NCBI RefSeq assembly: GCF_025642155.1
Contig: NZ_CP106798.1
Location: forward strand, 3,286,001-3,350,000
Direction of reading: 5' to 3'
DNA from: Streptomyces sp. HUAS 15-9
GTDB lineage: Bacteria; Actinomycetota; Actinomycetes; Streptomycetales; Streptomycetaceae
DNA length: 64,000 nucleotides
The notes under the pieces: model-generated
Seen by the model: the letters and a program-made list of their open reading frames with translations, nothing else
The model's database searches: none
What the model was told of the DNA's origin: nothing
Position numbers and translations under genes: made by a program
Shown here: in pieces, positions 24,278 to 33,274 of the stretch
Layout: the number at the start of each line of letters is the position of its first letter
Numbering within the stretch: position 1 is the stretch's first letter

Positions 24278-26233
24278 ATGACGTCGACGCCGTCCGGCGC
24301 CCGACGGGAATTCGACCCGTCACAGACCACCCAGCTAAGGATGCCTTCGCACCGGACCGGACAATTCCGCCGGATAAAGAAGACCCTGCCGAGATACGAC
24401 TACGAGCATTACAGCCGGCTGGCGGGCCCCCTCACCCAGCCGGATCCCAGCAAGCCGTACAAGGTGCAGTACCGCTCTCTGCTCTCACAGGAGCCGCACC
24501 GGGTACGGGCCGCACTCATGCTGGGCGCGGCGCCACTGCTCTCACTGGTCCTGCTCGGCTGGCTGCTCCAGCCGGAGCACTGGACCGAACGCGACTACCC
24601 GGCCTACGACTTCCTGCCGGCCCTCGACGTCGTCATGCTCGTCTCGATCGGTCTGATCGAGTTCTTCCGCTGCATGAACGTGCTGTCCAACGCGCACGCC
24701 ACCCTGGTCGCCCGCGACCCGGTCCCGGTCGTGCCCGAGACCGGCACCCGCGTCGCCTTCCTCACCTCCTTCGTACCCGGCAAGGAGCCGCTGGAGATGG
24801 TGACGAAGACGCTGGAGGCGGCGGTGAAGCTGCGTCACCGGGGCGTGCTGCACGTCTGGTTGCTCGACGAGGGCGACGACCCGGCCGTCAAGGAGGTCTG
24901 CGCCCGCCTCGGCGTCCACCACTTCACCCGCAAGGGCGTCGCGCACTGGAACCAGCCCAAGGGGCCGCACCGCGCCAAGACCAAGCACGGCAACTACAAC
25001 GCCTGGCTGGAGGCGCACGGCGACGAGTACGACTTCTTCGCCTCGGTCGACACCGACCACGTACCGCTGCCCAACTACCTGGAGCGGATGCTCGGTTACT
25101 TCCGCGACCCGGACGTCGGCTTCGTCATCGGCCCGCAGGTGTACGGCAATTACGACACGTTCGTCACCAAGGCCGCCGAGTCGCAGCAGTTCCTCTTCCA
25201 CGCGCTGATCCAGCGGGCCGGCAACCGCTACGGCGCCCCGATGTTCGTCGGCACCTCCAACGCCGTGCGCATCAAGGCCATCAAGCAGATCGGCGGCCTG
25301 TACGACTCGATCACCGAGGACATGGCCACCGGCTTCGAGATGCACCGCGCCAAGAACCCCGCGACGGGCCGGAAGTGGCGCTCCGTCTACACGCCGGACG
25401 TGCTGGCCGTCGGCGAGGGCCCGAACGCCTGGACGGACTTCTTCACCCAGCAGATGCGCTGGTCGCGCGGGACGTACGAGACGATCCTCAAGCAGTACTG
25501 GAAGGGCTTCTTCTCGCTGCCGCCCGGCAAGCTCTTCAACTACACGATGATGATCATCTTCTACCCGATGTCCGCGCTCAACTGGATCCTGGCGGCGCTG
25601 AGTTGCGCGCTGTTCCTGGGTCTGGGCGCCTCGGGTGTGAACATCGACCCGACCGTGTGGCTGATGCTCTACGGCAACGCGTCCGCGCTGCAGATCGGCC
25701 TGTACATCTGGAACCGGCGCCACAACGTTTCGCCGCACGAGCCGGAGGGCTCCGGCGGTGTCGCGGGCATGGTGATGTCGGCGCTGTCCGCGCCGATCTA
25801 CGCCCGCTCGCTGATGGACGCCGTACTGCGCCGCAAGAGCAAGTTCGTGGTGACGCCCAAGGGTGACTCGGCCAGCCCCGACACGCTGTTCGGGACCTTC
25901 CGGATCCACTGGTTCTTCATCCTGGTCTTCGGTGGTTCCCTGGCCGCCGGCTTCCTGTACGGGCACTCCCACCCCGCGATGATCACCTGGGCGGTCTTCG
26001 CCATGCTGATCACCGCCTCCCCGATCTTCGCCTGGCGCCACGCACTGCGCCAGGACAGGAAGAAGCCCGCCGAACCTGTGGTCACCGAGCCGCAGGACGC
26101 GGTTCCGCCCCCGGCCCCGGCGGCCCCGCCGCCGCACGCTCCGCAGCAGCGGCCGAGCTGGGCCGCCACGCACGGGGGCAACGACCAGAACATGCAGATC
26201 GCGCTCGGTGGACTTGGGGGACGTAAGGAATGA
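24278..26233 (+). CDS. cslA: Cellulose-synthase-like glycosyltransferase CslA (GT2)
   Basis: 651 residues. Membrane helices lie at about 78-97 and 115-135, and several more after residue 425. The GT2 catalytic core lies between, with LLDEGDD (Asp197, Asp200), VDTDH (Asp258, Asp260), ITED (Glu347, Asp348) and QQMRW (391-395), the D, DxD, TED and QxxRW motifs of processive beta-glycan synthases. In Streptomyces CslA makes a beta-(1,4)-glucan at hyphal tips needed for morphogenesis. The stop codon overlaps the glxA ATG (ATGA), so the two are co-translated. There is no PilZ domain in the C-terminal tail, which is Pro-rich and cytoplasmic. Confidence 0.94.
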   Translation: MTSTPSGARREFDPSQTTQLRMPSHRTGQFRRIKKTLPRYDYEHYSRLAGPLTQPDPSKPYKVQYRSLLSQEPHRVRAALMLGAAPLLSLVLLGWLLQPEHWTERDYPAYDFLPALDVVMLVSIGLIEFFRCMNVLSNAHATLVARDPVPVVPETGTRVAFLTSFVPGKEPLEMVTKTLEAAVKLRHRGVLHVWLLDEGDDPAVKEVCARLGVHHFTRKGVAHWNQPKGPHRAKTKHGNYNAWLEAHGDEYDFFASVDTDHVPLPNYLERMLGYFRDPDVGFVIGPQVYGNYDTFVTKAAESQQFLFHALIQRAGNRYGAPMFVGTSNAVRIKAIKQIGGLYDSITEDMATGFEMHRAKNPATGRKWRSVYTPDVLAVGEGPNAWTDFFTQQMRWSRGTYETILKQYWKGFFSLPPGKLFNYTMMIIFYPMSALNWILAALSCALFLGLGASGVNIDPTVWLMLYGNASALQIGLYIWNRRHNVSPHEPEGSGGVAGMVMSALSAPIYARSLMDAVLRRKSKFVVTPKGDSASPDTLFGTFRIHWFFILVFGGSLAAGFLYGHSHPAMITWAVFAMLITASPIFAWRHALRQDRKKPAEPVVTEPQDAVPPPAPAAPPPHAPQQRPSWAATHGGNDQNMQIALGGLGGRKE

Positions 26234-28167
26234 ACGACAGTGCCGGCCGCCGCCGAGCCCGCAGACTTGCGATAGGCACGGCGGTGGTACTCGCGCTGGC
26301 CGGGATGAACGGTCCGTGGCTGTACCGCTTCGGAACCGAGCAGTACCACCAGTACAAGATCAACAGACCCGAGTACAAGGCCGAGAACGGCCACTGGGAC
26401 ATCATCGAGTTCCCCAAGGAGTACCGCCAGGACACCATTCACGCGGCGCTCCTGCACACGGGCAAGGTGCTGTTGATCGCGGGGTCGGGCAACAACCAGG
26501 ACAACTTCAACGCGAAGAAGTTCGACACCCGCATCTGGGACCCGGTCAAGGGCACCATCAAGAAGGTGCCGACACCCGCCGACCTGTTCTGCACCGGCCA
26601 CACCCAGCTGGCCAACGGCAATCTCCTGATCGCCGGCGGCACCAGGCGCTACGAGAAGCTCAAGGGCGATGTCACCAAGGCCGGCGGCCTGATGGTGGTG
26701 CACAACGAGAACCCGGACAAGCCGATCACGCTGCCGGCGGGGACCAAGTTCACCGGCAAGGAGAACGGCAAGACCTTCGTGTCCAAGGACCCGGTCCTCG
26801 TGCCGCGCGCGAAGAAGGTCTTCGACCCGGACACCGGCGCGTTCCTGCGCAACGACCCGGGCCTGGGCCGTATCTACGTGGAGGCGAAGCAGAGCGGCTC
26901 CAAGTACGAGACCGGCACCCAGGACAACTACCGGGTGCAGGGCCTGACCGGCACCGACGCGCGCAACACGTACGGCATCGCGCAGAAGCTCGCCCTCGAC
27001 AAGAAGGACTTCCAGGGGATCAGGGACGCCTACGAGTTCGACCCGGTCGCCGAGAAGTACATCAAGGTCGACCCGATGAACGAGGCCCGCTGGTACCCGA
27101 CGCTCACCACCCTGAGCGACGGCAAGATCCTCAGCGTCTCCGGCCTCGACGACATCGGCCAGCTGGTCCCGGGCAAGAACGAGATCTTCGACCCCAAGAC
27201 CAGGAAGTGGACGTACACGCCGAAGATCCGGCAGTTCCCGACCTACCCGGCGCTGTTCCTGATGCAGAACGGGAAGATCTTCTACTCCGGTTCCAACGCG
27301 GGCTACGGCCCCGACAACGTGGGCCGCGACCCGGGCATCTGGGACGTGACCACCAACAAGTTCAGCAAGCTGCCGGGGCTGAGTGACGCGGGCGAGATGG
27401 AGACGTCCGGGACCGTGCTGCTGCCTCCGGCGCAGAACGAGAAGTACATGGTCATCGGCGGCGGTGGCGTCGGCGAGTCCAAGCTGTCCAGCAACAAGAC
27501 CCGGCTGATCGATCTGAAGTCCGCGAACCCCAGGTTCGTGGACGGGCCGACGCTGGAGAAGGGCACGCGCTACCCGCAGTCCTCGATCCTGCCCGACGAC
27601 ACCGTGCTGGTGTCGGGCGGCTCGGAGGACTACCGGGGCCGCGGCGACTCCAACATCCTCCAGACACGGCTCTACCACCCGGACAGCAACAGCTTCACCA
27701 GGGTGGCCGACCCGTTGGTGGGCCGGAACTACCACTCCGGGTCGATCCTGCTGCCCGACGGACGGATCATGTTCTTCGGGTCCGACTCGCTGTACGGGGA
27801 CAAGGCCAACACCAAGCCGGGCACGTTCGAGCAGCGCATCGAGATCTACACGCCGCCGTATCTGTACCGGGACTCACGGCCGTCCCTGTCGGGCGGACCG
27901 CAGACGATCGCCCGGGGCGCGTCGGGGACGTTCACCTCGCAGCACGCGTCGACGATCAAGAAGGTACGGCTGATCCGCCCGAGCGCGTCCACGCATGTGA
28001 CGGACGTCGATCAGCGCTCCGTCGCGCTGGACTTCAAGACGTCCGGAAACAAGATCACGGTGACGGTGCCGAAGAGCCGGAATCTGGTGCAGTCCGGTTG
28101 GTACATGCTGTTCGTGGACGACGATCAGGGCACGCCGTCCAAGGCGCAGTGGGTCAAGGTTCCGTAG
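26230..28167 (+). CDS. glxA: Radical copper oxidase GlxA
   Basis: 645 residues with a single N-terminal membrane anchor (about 12-30) and a seven-bladed kelch/galactose-oxidase-like domain. Cys121 (ADLFCTGH) and Tyr289 (ARWYP, with Trp288 beside it) are placed to form the Cys-Tyr cofactor. Tyr501-His502 (GRNYHSG) and the His in STHVTDVDQR supply the remaining copper ligands. The C-terminal domain (DUF1929-like) ends VDDDQGTPSKAQW. GlxA is known to oxidise or modify the CslA glucan at the tip and is needed for its deposition. It overlaps cslA by four bases and is followed by a strong terminator. Confidence 0.94.
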   Translation: MNDSAGRRRARRLAIGTAVVLALAGMNGPWLYRFGTEQYHQYKINRPEYKAENGHWDIIEFPKEYRQDTIHAALLHTGKVLLIAGSGNNQDNFNAKKFDTRIWDPVKGTIKKVPTPADLFCTGHTQLANGNLLIAGGTRRYEKLKGDVTKAGGLMVVHNENPDKPITLPAGTKFTGKENGKTFVSKDPVLVPRAKKVFDPDTGAFLRNDPGLGRIYVEAKQSGSKYETGTQDNYRVQGLTGTDARNTYGIAQKLALDKKDFQGIRDAYEFDPVAEKYIKVDPMNEARWYPTLTTLSDGKILSVSGLDDIGQLVPGKNEIFDPKTRKWTYTPKIRQFPTYPALFLMQNGKIFYSGSNAGYGPDNVGRDPGIWDVTTNKFSKLPGLSDAGEMETSGTVLLPPAQNEKYMVIGGGGVGESKLSSNKTRLIDLKSANPRFVDGPTLEKGTRYPQSSILPDDTVLVSGGSEDYRGRGDSNILQTRLYHPDSNSFTRVADPLVGRNYHSGSILLPDGRIMFFGSDSLYGDKANTKPGTFEQRIEIYTPPYLYRDSRPSLSGGPQTIARGASGTFTSQHASTIKKVRLIRPSASTHVTDVDQRSVALDFKTSGNKITVTVPKSRNLVQSGWYMLFVDDDQGTPSKAQWVKVP

Positions 28168-28180
28168 AAGCGACGCACTT

Positions 28181-28210
28181 GGGGGCACCCTCCGACGGGA
28201 GGGCGCCCCC
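28181..28210. terminator. Bidirectional terminator between glxA and cslZ
   Basis: GGGGGC pairs with GCCCCC and CCCTCC with GGAGGG around a GACG loop, with one A-C mismatch. It lies between the converging 3' ends of glxA and cslZ and can serve both strands. Confidence 0.85.
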
Positions 28211-28226
28211 TTGGGCCACTCGCCTG

Positions 28227-29225
28227 CTATTTGCCGGCGTTCGCGAGCTCGAGTGCGTACGACGGCCACCAGGCTCCCGCCTTCGGGCCTCCCTTGCACT
28301 GGCCGTCGGACTCCCCGGGCCGCTTGACCCACAGATACGCGTCCACCAGCGGATCCGCCGTCTTCGTCGTCGGCGCCTCCCCCAGTGCCCGGCCCGGCGG
28401 GTTGCACCAGCGCTCGTCCGGACTGCCCGCCGTGTAGGGGCCGTTGCCGTTGCGGCTGGTGTCGATGACGAAGTGCTTGTTGCCGACCTTCGCCGAGAGC
28501 TGCTTGCCGTAGGCGATGGAGTCCTGGGTGGAGTAGAAGTTGGAGACGTTGAGGGCGAAGCCGTCGGCCTGGTCGATGCCCGCCGACTTCAGGGGCTGGA
28601 AGATCTGGTCGGGGTGGCCCCAGCCCGCGTTCCCCGCGTCCAGGTACACCTTCGTGTTCTTCAGGGACTTCAGCTTGGCGATGGCGCCCTTGAGGAGGTC
28701 GTAGCGCTCCTCGTGGAACTCGTCCGGGGTGCAGCCGTCCACCAGGTGCAGTATCGCGTCCGGCTCCAGGACGACCATCGCGGAGCGGTCGCCGATGCCC
28801 TTGGCCACGCCGTCGATCCAGGCGCGGTAGGCGTTGCCGTCGGCCGCGCCGCCCTGCGAGTACTGGCCGCAGTCGCGGTGCGGGATGTTGTAGAGGACGA
28901 GCAGTGCCGTGCGGTCGGACTTCTCGGCGGCCTCGGTGAAGCCCTGGGCCTCCTGCTCGGGGTTCTCCGGGCCGATCCACTCCCCCGTCGGCTGCTCGGC
29001 GATCTTTCTGATCTGCTCGGCGTCGTCCTTCTTGCCGTTCTTCTCGTAGGCGGCGACCTGCCGGGCCGCGGTGCCGTCCGGGTTCACCCAGAACGGGTCC
29101 ACGCCCTTGGGCTGTTGGGTGATCTTCGCCCCCTGACCGGCGTCGTCCCCTCCGTCCCCGGAGGAGCATCCCGCGATCAGCAGTCCCGCCCCGAGCATCA
29201 CTGCGGCCGCCCTGCTGCCGTACAT
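28227..29225 (-). CDS. cslZ: GH6 endoglucanase lipoprotein CslZ
   Basis: 332 residues from ATG 29225 (GGGGGAG four bases upstream). The lipobox LLIAGC predicts a lipoprotein. The GH6 fold has VLEPDAILHL with the catalytic Asp, NIPHRDCGQYSQGGA, KVYLDAGNAGWG, FALNVSNFYST, and the C-terminal DTSRNGNGP and DAYLWVKRPGESDGQC signatures. GH6 enzymes cleave beta-1,4-glucan. Convergent to cslA/glxA, it fits the reported role of trimming the tip glucan, much as BcsZ does in other cellulose operons. Confidence 0.9.
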   Translation of the reverse strand: MYGSRAAAVMLGAGLLIAGCSSGDGGDDAGQGAKITQQPKGVDPFWVNPDGTAARQVAAYEKNGKKDDAEQIRKIAEQPTGEWIGPENPEQEAQGFTEAAEKSDRTALLVLYNIPHRDCGQYSQGGAADGNAYRAWIDGVAKGIGDRSAMVVLEPDAILHLVDGCTPDEFHEERYDLLKGAIAKLKSLKNTKVYLDAGNAGWGHPDQIFQPLKSAGIDQADGFALNVSNFYSTQDSIAYGKQLSAKVGNKHFVIDTSRNGNGPYTAGSPDERWCNPPGRALGEAPTTKTADPLVDAYLWVKRPGESDGQCKGGPKAGAWWPSYALELANAGK

Positions 29226-29618
29226 CCAACTCCCCCTTGGGTGCACCGTTCCAAGGGTCAATCGTGACATACCCACCGCGCCGGTCACGAGATCGCACGG
29301 GCCTTGTCGGAGACCTGTTACCTGGACAGCCGCGGTTGCGCCAAACACTCCGGCGCAGTGTCACCTGCGGGGATGACGGAGAGCCACCAGGTTGGGACTT
29401 CCCGTCAACTTCCTCTAGGCCCAGGGGTGTCATCCGTTCTAGAGTCGTTCCATCCGGTCCCGGCCACCGGCCGGATGTGCACCCACCGTGGTTTCCAGGC
29501 CTCCCGCGCCGGTCGCCGGGCTACTCCCGCAGCCCGCGCGAGCGCGGTCGAGGACCGGCCCGGTCGGCGGCTTCGGGGGGAGCGAGCCGTCGGCCGGGCC
29601 AGGTGCTCAATTCCGTGC
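29226..29618. other. Intergenic region, cslZ promoter side
   Basis: 393 bases. The part near 29226 must hold the cslZ promoter. The rest reads as GC-rich DNA with no reading frame having a ribosome site or recognisable product. No repeat or strong hairpin was seen. Confidence 0.5.
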
Positions 29619-30284
29619 CTACGGTTCCGTGCCGGTGAGGTACGCCGACACCACCACGTTGGCTGTATAGCGGTGGGTGGCTCGGTCGAAGCTGCCGCCG
29701 CAGGTGATCAGCCGCAGCTCGGCGCGGCCCGCCTGCCGTGGCCCGTAGGCCTGCCGGGCGTCGAAGTCGTCGCGGGGCAGGACCTGTACGTCGTCCACGG
29801 TGAAGTCGGCGACCCTGCCGTCGGCGCGGACCACCCGGACCGTCTCGCCGGGCTGCATCGTGCTGATCTTGTAGAAGACGGCGGGCCGGGTCGTGGTGTC
29901 CACGTGCCCCACCATCAGTGCGGTGCCGACCGCCCCGGGTTTCACCCCGGCCGCGTACCAGCCCACCACTCCCGGCTGGTCGAAGGGCGGCGGTTCGATC
30001 GCCCCCTGCCGGTCCAGGCCTCGGCCGACGACCGGCGCCTGCACACCCAGTTCGGGAATGTCGATGCGCTGCGGCAGCGCATCGCCCAACGGCTCGGCCG
30101 CGGGCGGGAGTTCCGCCCCGGCCGGCCGTCCCACCCCGGCCACGTCGCCCGTCGCGGCACCGGATGTCCCCGGCGGTATGCCGGTCAGCTCGCGGCCCCA
30201 CAGCCACAGGCCGAACAGCAGCACGGCCCAGGCCGCGCAGGTCACGAGCCGCCCGGTCCCGGTGGATCCCGCACCGTCGGACAT
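29619..30284 (-). CDS. Class F sortase
   Basis: 221 residues from ATG 30284. There is one N-terminal membrane helix (VTCAAWAVLLFGLWLWG). The sortase domain has RIDIPELGVQAPVV, the catalytic His in LMVGHVDT and the catalytic Cys in LRLITCGGSFD, with the Arg about eight residues after it (RATHRY). Class F sortases are typical of Actinobacteria and are thought to attach or process surface proteins. The upstream gene, 14 bases away, encodes a secreted protein with a C-terminal membrane helix, its likely partner. Confidence 0.87.
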   Translation of the reverse strand: MSDGAGSTGTGRLVTCAAWAVLLFGLWLWGRELTGIPPGTSGAATGDVAGVGRPAGAELPPAAEPLGDALPQRIDIPELGVQAPVVGRGLDRQGAIEPPPFDQPGVVGWYAAGVKPGAVGTALMVGHVDTTTRPAVFYKISTMQPGETVRVVRADGRVADFTVDDVQVLPRDDFDARQAYGPRQAGRAELRLITCGGSFDRATHRYTANVVVSAYLTGTEP

Positions 30285-30298
30285 GGTGACCGGCGCCC

Positions 30299-30847
30299 TC
30301 AGTCCGCCTCGCGGCTCCGGCGGGCACTGCGCAGCCCGACGGCGACCGCGGCGAGTCCGGCGAGGACGAGACCGACGACCGCCTGGGCGGTACCGGGGCC
30401 GTCCGCGTGGGCGTCCACGGAGGCGAAGTGCGCGGTACCACCGCCGCCCGCGTCGACGGGGGCGACGGGCGAGGCGGCGAGGGAGGAGAGCGGGTCCGGC
30501 CGAGACGCGTCCTGCGACGACGCCCCGGCGACGGTGAGCCTGCCGTTGACCACGGAGCCGGCGCAGCTCACCTTCACGTCGTAGGAGCCGGGCCGGGCCG
30601 CCGAGCGGACCTGTGTCTCGCCGGCCAGCGCGCCGGCGGCGCCGACCAGCCGTGCGTCGGACACGAACGCCGGTGAGGCGGCAGTGCCGGACGTCCCGCC
30701 GCAGCCGCTCACCCGCAGCGCCACGACGGCGCCGGGGGCCGGGGTCGACGGGGTCACGGAGACTCCGCTTTCCGCCGCGTGGGCCGTCGGAACGAGAGCG
30801 GCGGCACCCAGGAGTCCTGTACAGAGAGTGAGGCGTAGTGAGCCCAT
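30299..30847 (-). CDS. Secreted, C-terminally anchored protein paired with the class F sortase
   Basis: 182 residues from ATG 30847 (GGAGG seven bases upstream). There is a signal peptide (LTLCTGLLGAAALVPTAHA), a beta-sandwich-like domain with a Cys pair (VSGCGG and VKVSCAGS), then a low-complexity stalk, a membrane helix (AQAVVGLVLAGLAAVAVGL) and a short basic tail. No LPXTG or LAXTG motif is visible before the helix. The tandem arrangement with a sortase gene suggests a substrate or assembly partner, but the missing motif leaves this open. Confidence 0.7.
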   Translation of the reverse strand: MGSLRLTLCTGLLGAAALVPTAHAAESGVSVTPSTPAPGAVVALRVSGCGGTSGTAASPAFVSDARLVGAAGALAGETQVRSAARPGSYDVKVSCAGSVVNGRLTVAGASSQDASRPDPLSSLAASPVAPVDAGGGGTAHFASVDAHADGPGTAQAVVGLVLAGLAAVAVGLRSARRSREAD

Positions 30848-30954
30848 CGTGAAACCTCCAGATATCTGGAGACTCCCCCCACGGGCCCACCGACGCATCC
30901 TCCAGGGGCCTTCCGCTACTCCGAACGGGTTGGTCCGGGTTTCGAACCCACGTC

Positions 30955-31734
30955 TCAGACCCGGTCGACCAGCTCCGCGATCGAGTCCACGATCTCGGAC
31001 GGCCGGAACGGGAAGCGGTCGACCTCCGCCGGCTGGGTGACACCGGTCAGCACCAGGAAGGTCCGCATCCCGGCCTCCAGGCCCGCGAGGACATCGGTGT
31101 CCATACGGTCGCCGATCATGGCGGAGGTCTCCGAGTGGGCGCCGATCGCGTTCAGTCCGGCCCGCATCATCAGCGGGTTGGGCTTGCCGACGAAGTACGG
31201 TGTCTTGCCGGTCGCCGCGGTGATCAGGGCCGCGACCGAGCCGGTGGCGGGCAGGGCGCCCTCGACGGAGGGCCCGACGTTGTCGGGGTTGGTGGCGATG
31301 AACCGGGCGCCGTCGTTGATGAGCCGCACGGCCTTCGTCATGGCCTCGAAGGAGTACGTGCGGGTCTCGCCGAGGATCACGAAGTCGGGCTCGTGGTCCG
31401 TCAGGATGTAGCCGACGTCGTGCAGGGCGGTGGTCAGCCCCGCCTCACCGATGACGTACGCGCTGCCGCCGGGCCGCTGGTCGGCGAGGAACTGGGCGGT
31501 GGCCAGCGCGGACGTCCAGATGTTCTCCTCCGGCACGTCCAGCCCCATGCGGCGCAGCCGGGCGTGCAGGTCGCGCGGGGTGTAGATGGAGTTGTTGGTG
31601 AGCACGAGGAACGGTCTGCCGGACTCACGCAGCTTCTTCAGGAAGGAGTCTGCGCCGGGGATGGGGACACCCTCGTGGATGAGCACCCCGTCCATGTCGG
31701 TGAGCCACGACTCGATGGGTTTACGGTCTGCCAT
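30955..31734 (-). CDS. HAD-IIA sugar-phosphatase-like hydrolase
   Basis: 259 residues. HAD motif I is WLTDMDGVL (the two Asp are nucleophile and acid/base), motif II is FLVLTNNS, motif III uses the Lys in FVGKPNP, and motif IV is MIGDRMDTDV. It belongs to the NagD/phosphoglycolate-phosphatase group with a C2 cap between motifs II and III. It dephosphorylates small metabolites in the cytoplasm; the exact substrate cannot be read from sequence. Confidence 0.9.
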   Translation of the reverse strand: MADRKPIESWLTDMDGVLIHEGVPIPGADSFLKKLRESGRPFLVLTNNSIYTPRDLHARLRRMGLDVPEENIWTSALATAQFLADQRPGGSAYVIGEAGLTTALHDVGYILTDHEPDFVILGETRTYSFEAMTKAVRLINDGARFIATNPDNVGPSVEGALPATGSVAALITAATGKTPYFVGKPNPLMMRAGLNAIGAHSETSAMIGDRMDTDVLAGLEAGMRTFLVLTGVTQPAEVDRFPFRPSEIVDSIAELVDRV

Positions 31735-31898
31735 GTCTTGCGTCTCCTGGCGTGCGTACGGTCATGAGCTGGGGGCGCCGGAACCACGGCGTACCGACGC
31801 CTCCAGCCTAATCAGCCCCGCGTGATACGGACCCCGTCGATCACGCGGTACCGGCGACGCAGCCGCCAGGGAGCCGGTCAGCTGCCGGTGGCGGACTT

Positions 31899-32225
31899 CT
31901 AGTCCTCGACGTACGACGTGAGGTTCTTGTCGATGTCGTTCCAGTCCGGGGTGAAGATGTCGACGCCGCCCATCAGCCGGGCGAGCGCGAGGGCGTTGAC
32001 GTCGCCGGAATCCAAATCCCGGTGTGCGCACGGGTCGTCACGTCGTCTACAACCTGCACGGGCACCGCTGACCGTCGTACGCCAGTACACCGAGCACCAG
32101 CAACATCCCGTTTGATAACCGTCGTTGGCGCGGGTCAACAGTGCCGATCCGTACCGCGCCTTCACGGCGTAGAACTTGGGGATGCGCCCGTGCTCGGGGA
32201 TGCCGGAGCGGACGGGGGTGACCGG
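31899..32225 (-). pseudogene. Remnant of a GntR-type regulator joined to unrelated sequence
   Basis: Read on the minus strand from 32225, PVTPVRSGIPEHG and RIPKFYAVKAR match the N-terminal leader of Streptomyces GntR/DasR-type regulators. The frame then loses all similarity (Cys- and Arg-rich stretch) before ending VDIFTPDWNDIDKNLTSYVED, which looks like the end of a different, unidentified protein. No complete helix-turn-helix remains. I read this as a decayed fusion left by deletion. The rest of the 520-base gap between the neighbouring genes shows nothing else. Confidence 0.45.
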
Positions 32226-32256
32226 TGGTGAGCGCGGACCCCTGCGCCCGCGCGGC

Positions 32257-33153
32257 TCAGCGCCGTCTGCGTGCCATCAGATACGCGCCCCCGCCGACGA
32301 CCAGCAGGACGGCGGCACCGGCGAGAGCACCGTGCCCGGCGCCCAGCCCGGTCCGCGCGAGCTCCCAGGCCCGCGAACCGGCACCTTCACCGGCTCGGAT
32401 GTCGTCCCGGTCCCCTCCCCCGCCTTCGTCTCCGCCGTCTCCTCCGTCTCCTCCGTCATCTGCGCTCTCCTCGGCCACCGGGGTCTGTTCCGGCTCCTTC
32501 GTCGGCGTGGATTCCTCGGCCGTGGGGAGCGGGGTGCCCGAGCCGCTGGGTGTGGCGGACCGGGGAGTCGCCGTGGGGGTGGGGATGGGCCCGGGTTCGA
32601 CGCCGATCCCGAACCGGTAGTCGTTGGACTGCCCGATCCAGTCGCCGTCCTGGTTGTGGCGCTGTACGAGGGCCGCGTTGGCGGTGACCGCGTTCGTCAC
32701 GGCGTCGGAGGTGAGGGAGAGCCGGACCTTGACGCTGACGGTCTTGCCGGGGCCCACGGTGAAGCCGGGGAAGCCGTCCGCGTCGAACACGCCGATGAGC
32801 TCGTGCGCGTCGGTGGTCTCGAAGCGGACGTCGTGGGCCGTCGCCCCGTCGTAGAACTCCAGCTTGGGCTGCGAGGCCTTGAGGGCACGTTTGTCGTCGA
32901 CGAACACGAGGACGGGGTGTACGGCGGCGCAGGTCTGGCGGGTGGTGTTGGTCAGGTCGATGTACCAGGTGCCGTACCCGCCGCCGGCCTCATAGGTGGT
33001 GGGACCGTCATGGATCCGGCTGGTGAGCGGAAAACGCTGGTTGTCGGCGCTCGCGCAGGGTGCGGCGGAGTCCGCCCACGCGACCGCCGACGGCAGGGGG
33101 ACGAGAACGGCGGCTGCGGCGAGGCAGAGGGACAGGGGCGTGCACAGTCGCAT
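32257..33153 (-). CDS. Surface protein with LAXTG sorting signal
   Basis: 298 residues from ATG 33153. A signal peptide (LSLCLAAAAVLVPLPSAVAWA) is followed by an extracellular beta-rich domain (about 35-180), then a Pro/Thr/Ser stalk and an acidic Gly-rich run. The C-terminus reads LARTG, a membrane helix (ALAGAAVLLVVGGGAYLMA) and ARRRR, the classical sorting layout with the LAXTG form recognised by Streptomyces class E sortases. It should therefore be linked to the cell wall. A class E sortase gene lies 8 kb downstream in this window. Confidence 0.82.
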   Translation of the reverse strand: MRLCTPLSLCLAAAAVLVPLPSAVAWADSAAPCASADNQRFPLTSRIHDGPTTYEAGGGYGTWYIDLTNTTRQTCAAVHPVLVFVDDKRALKASQPKLEFYDGATAHDVRFETTDAHELIGVFDADGFPGFTVGPGKTVSVKVRLSLTSDAVTNAVTANAALVQRHNQDGDWIGQSNDYRFGIGVEPGPIPTPTATPRSATPSGSGTPLPTAEESTPTKEPEQTPVAEESADDGGDGGDGGDEGGGGDRDDIRAGEGAGSRAWELARTGLGAGHGALAGAAVLLVVGGGAYLMARRRR

Positions 33154-33274
33154 GAACACATAACCATCCCGGGCGGGGTGGCCGACGGACGGTGCCATGC
33201 CGGGCGGACACCTCGAACGGCGGCGCGGATCCGCCCGATCGGCGCAGACGCGTACGCCCTGCGGCAGGCAGACG

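Noticed and set aside
24542..26173. Very long minus-strand open frame across cslA
   Set aside because: It is rich in Arg, Val and His as expected of antisense reading in GC-rich DNA, has no ribosome site, and cslA is clear on the other strand.
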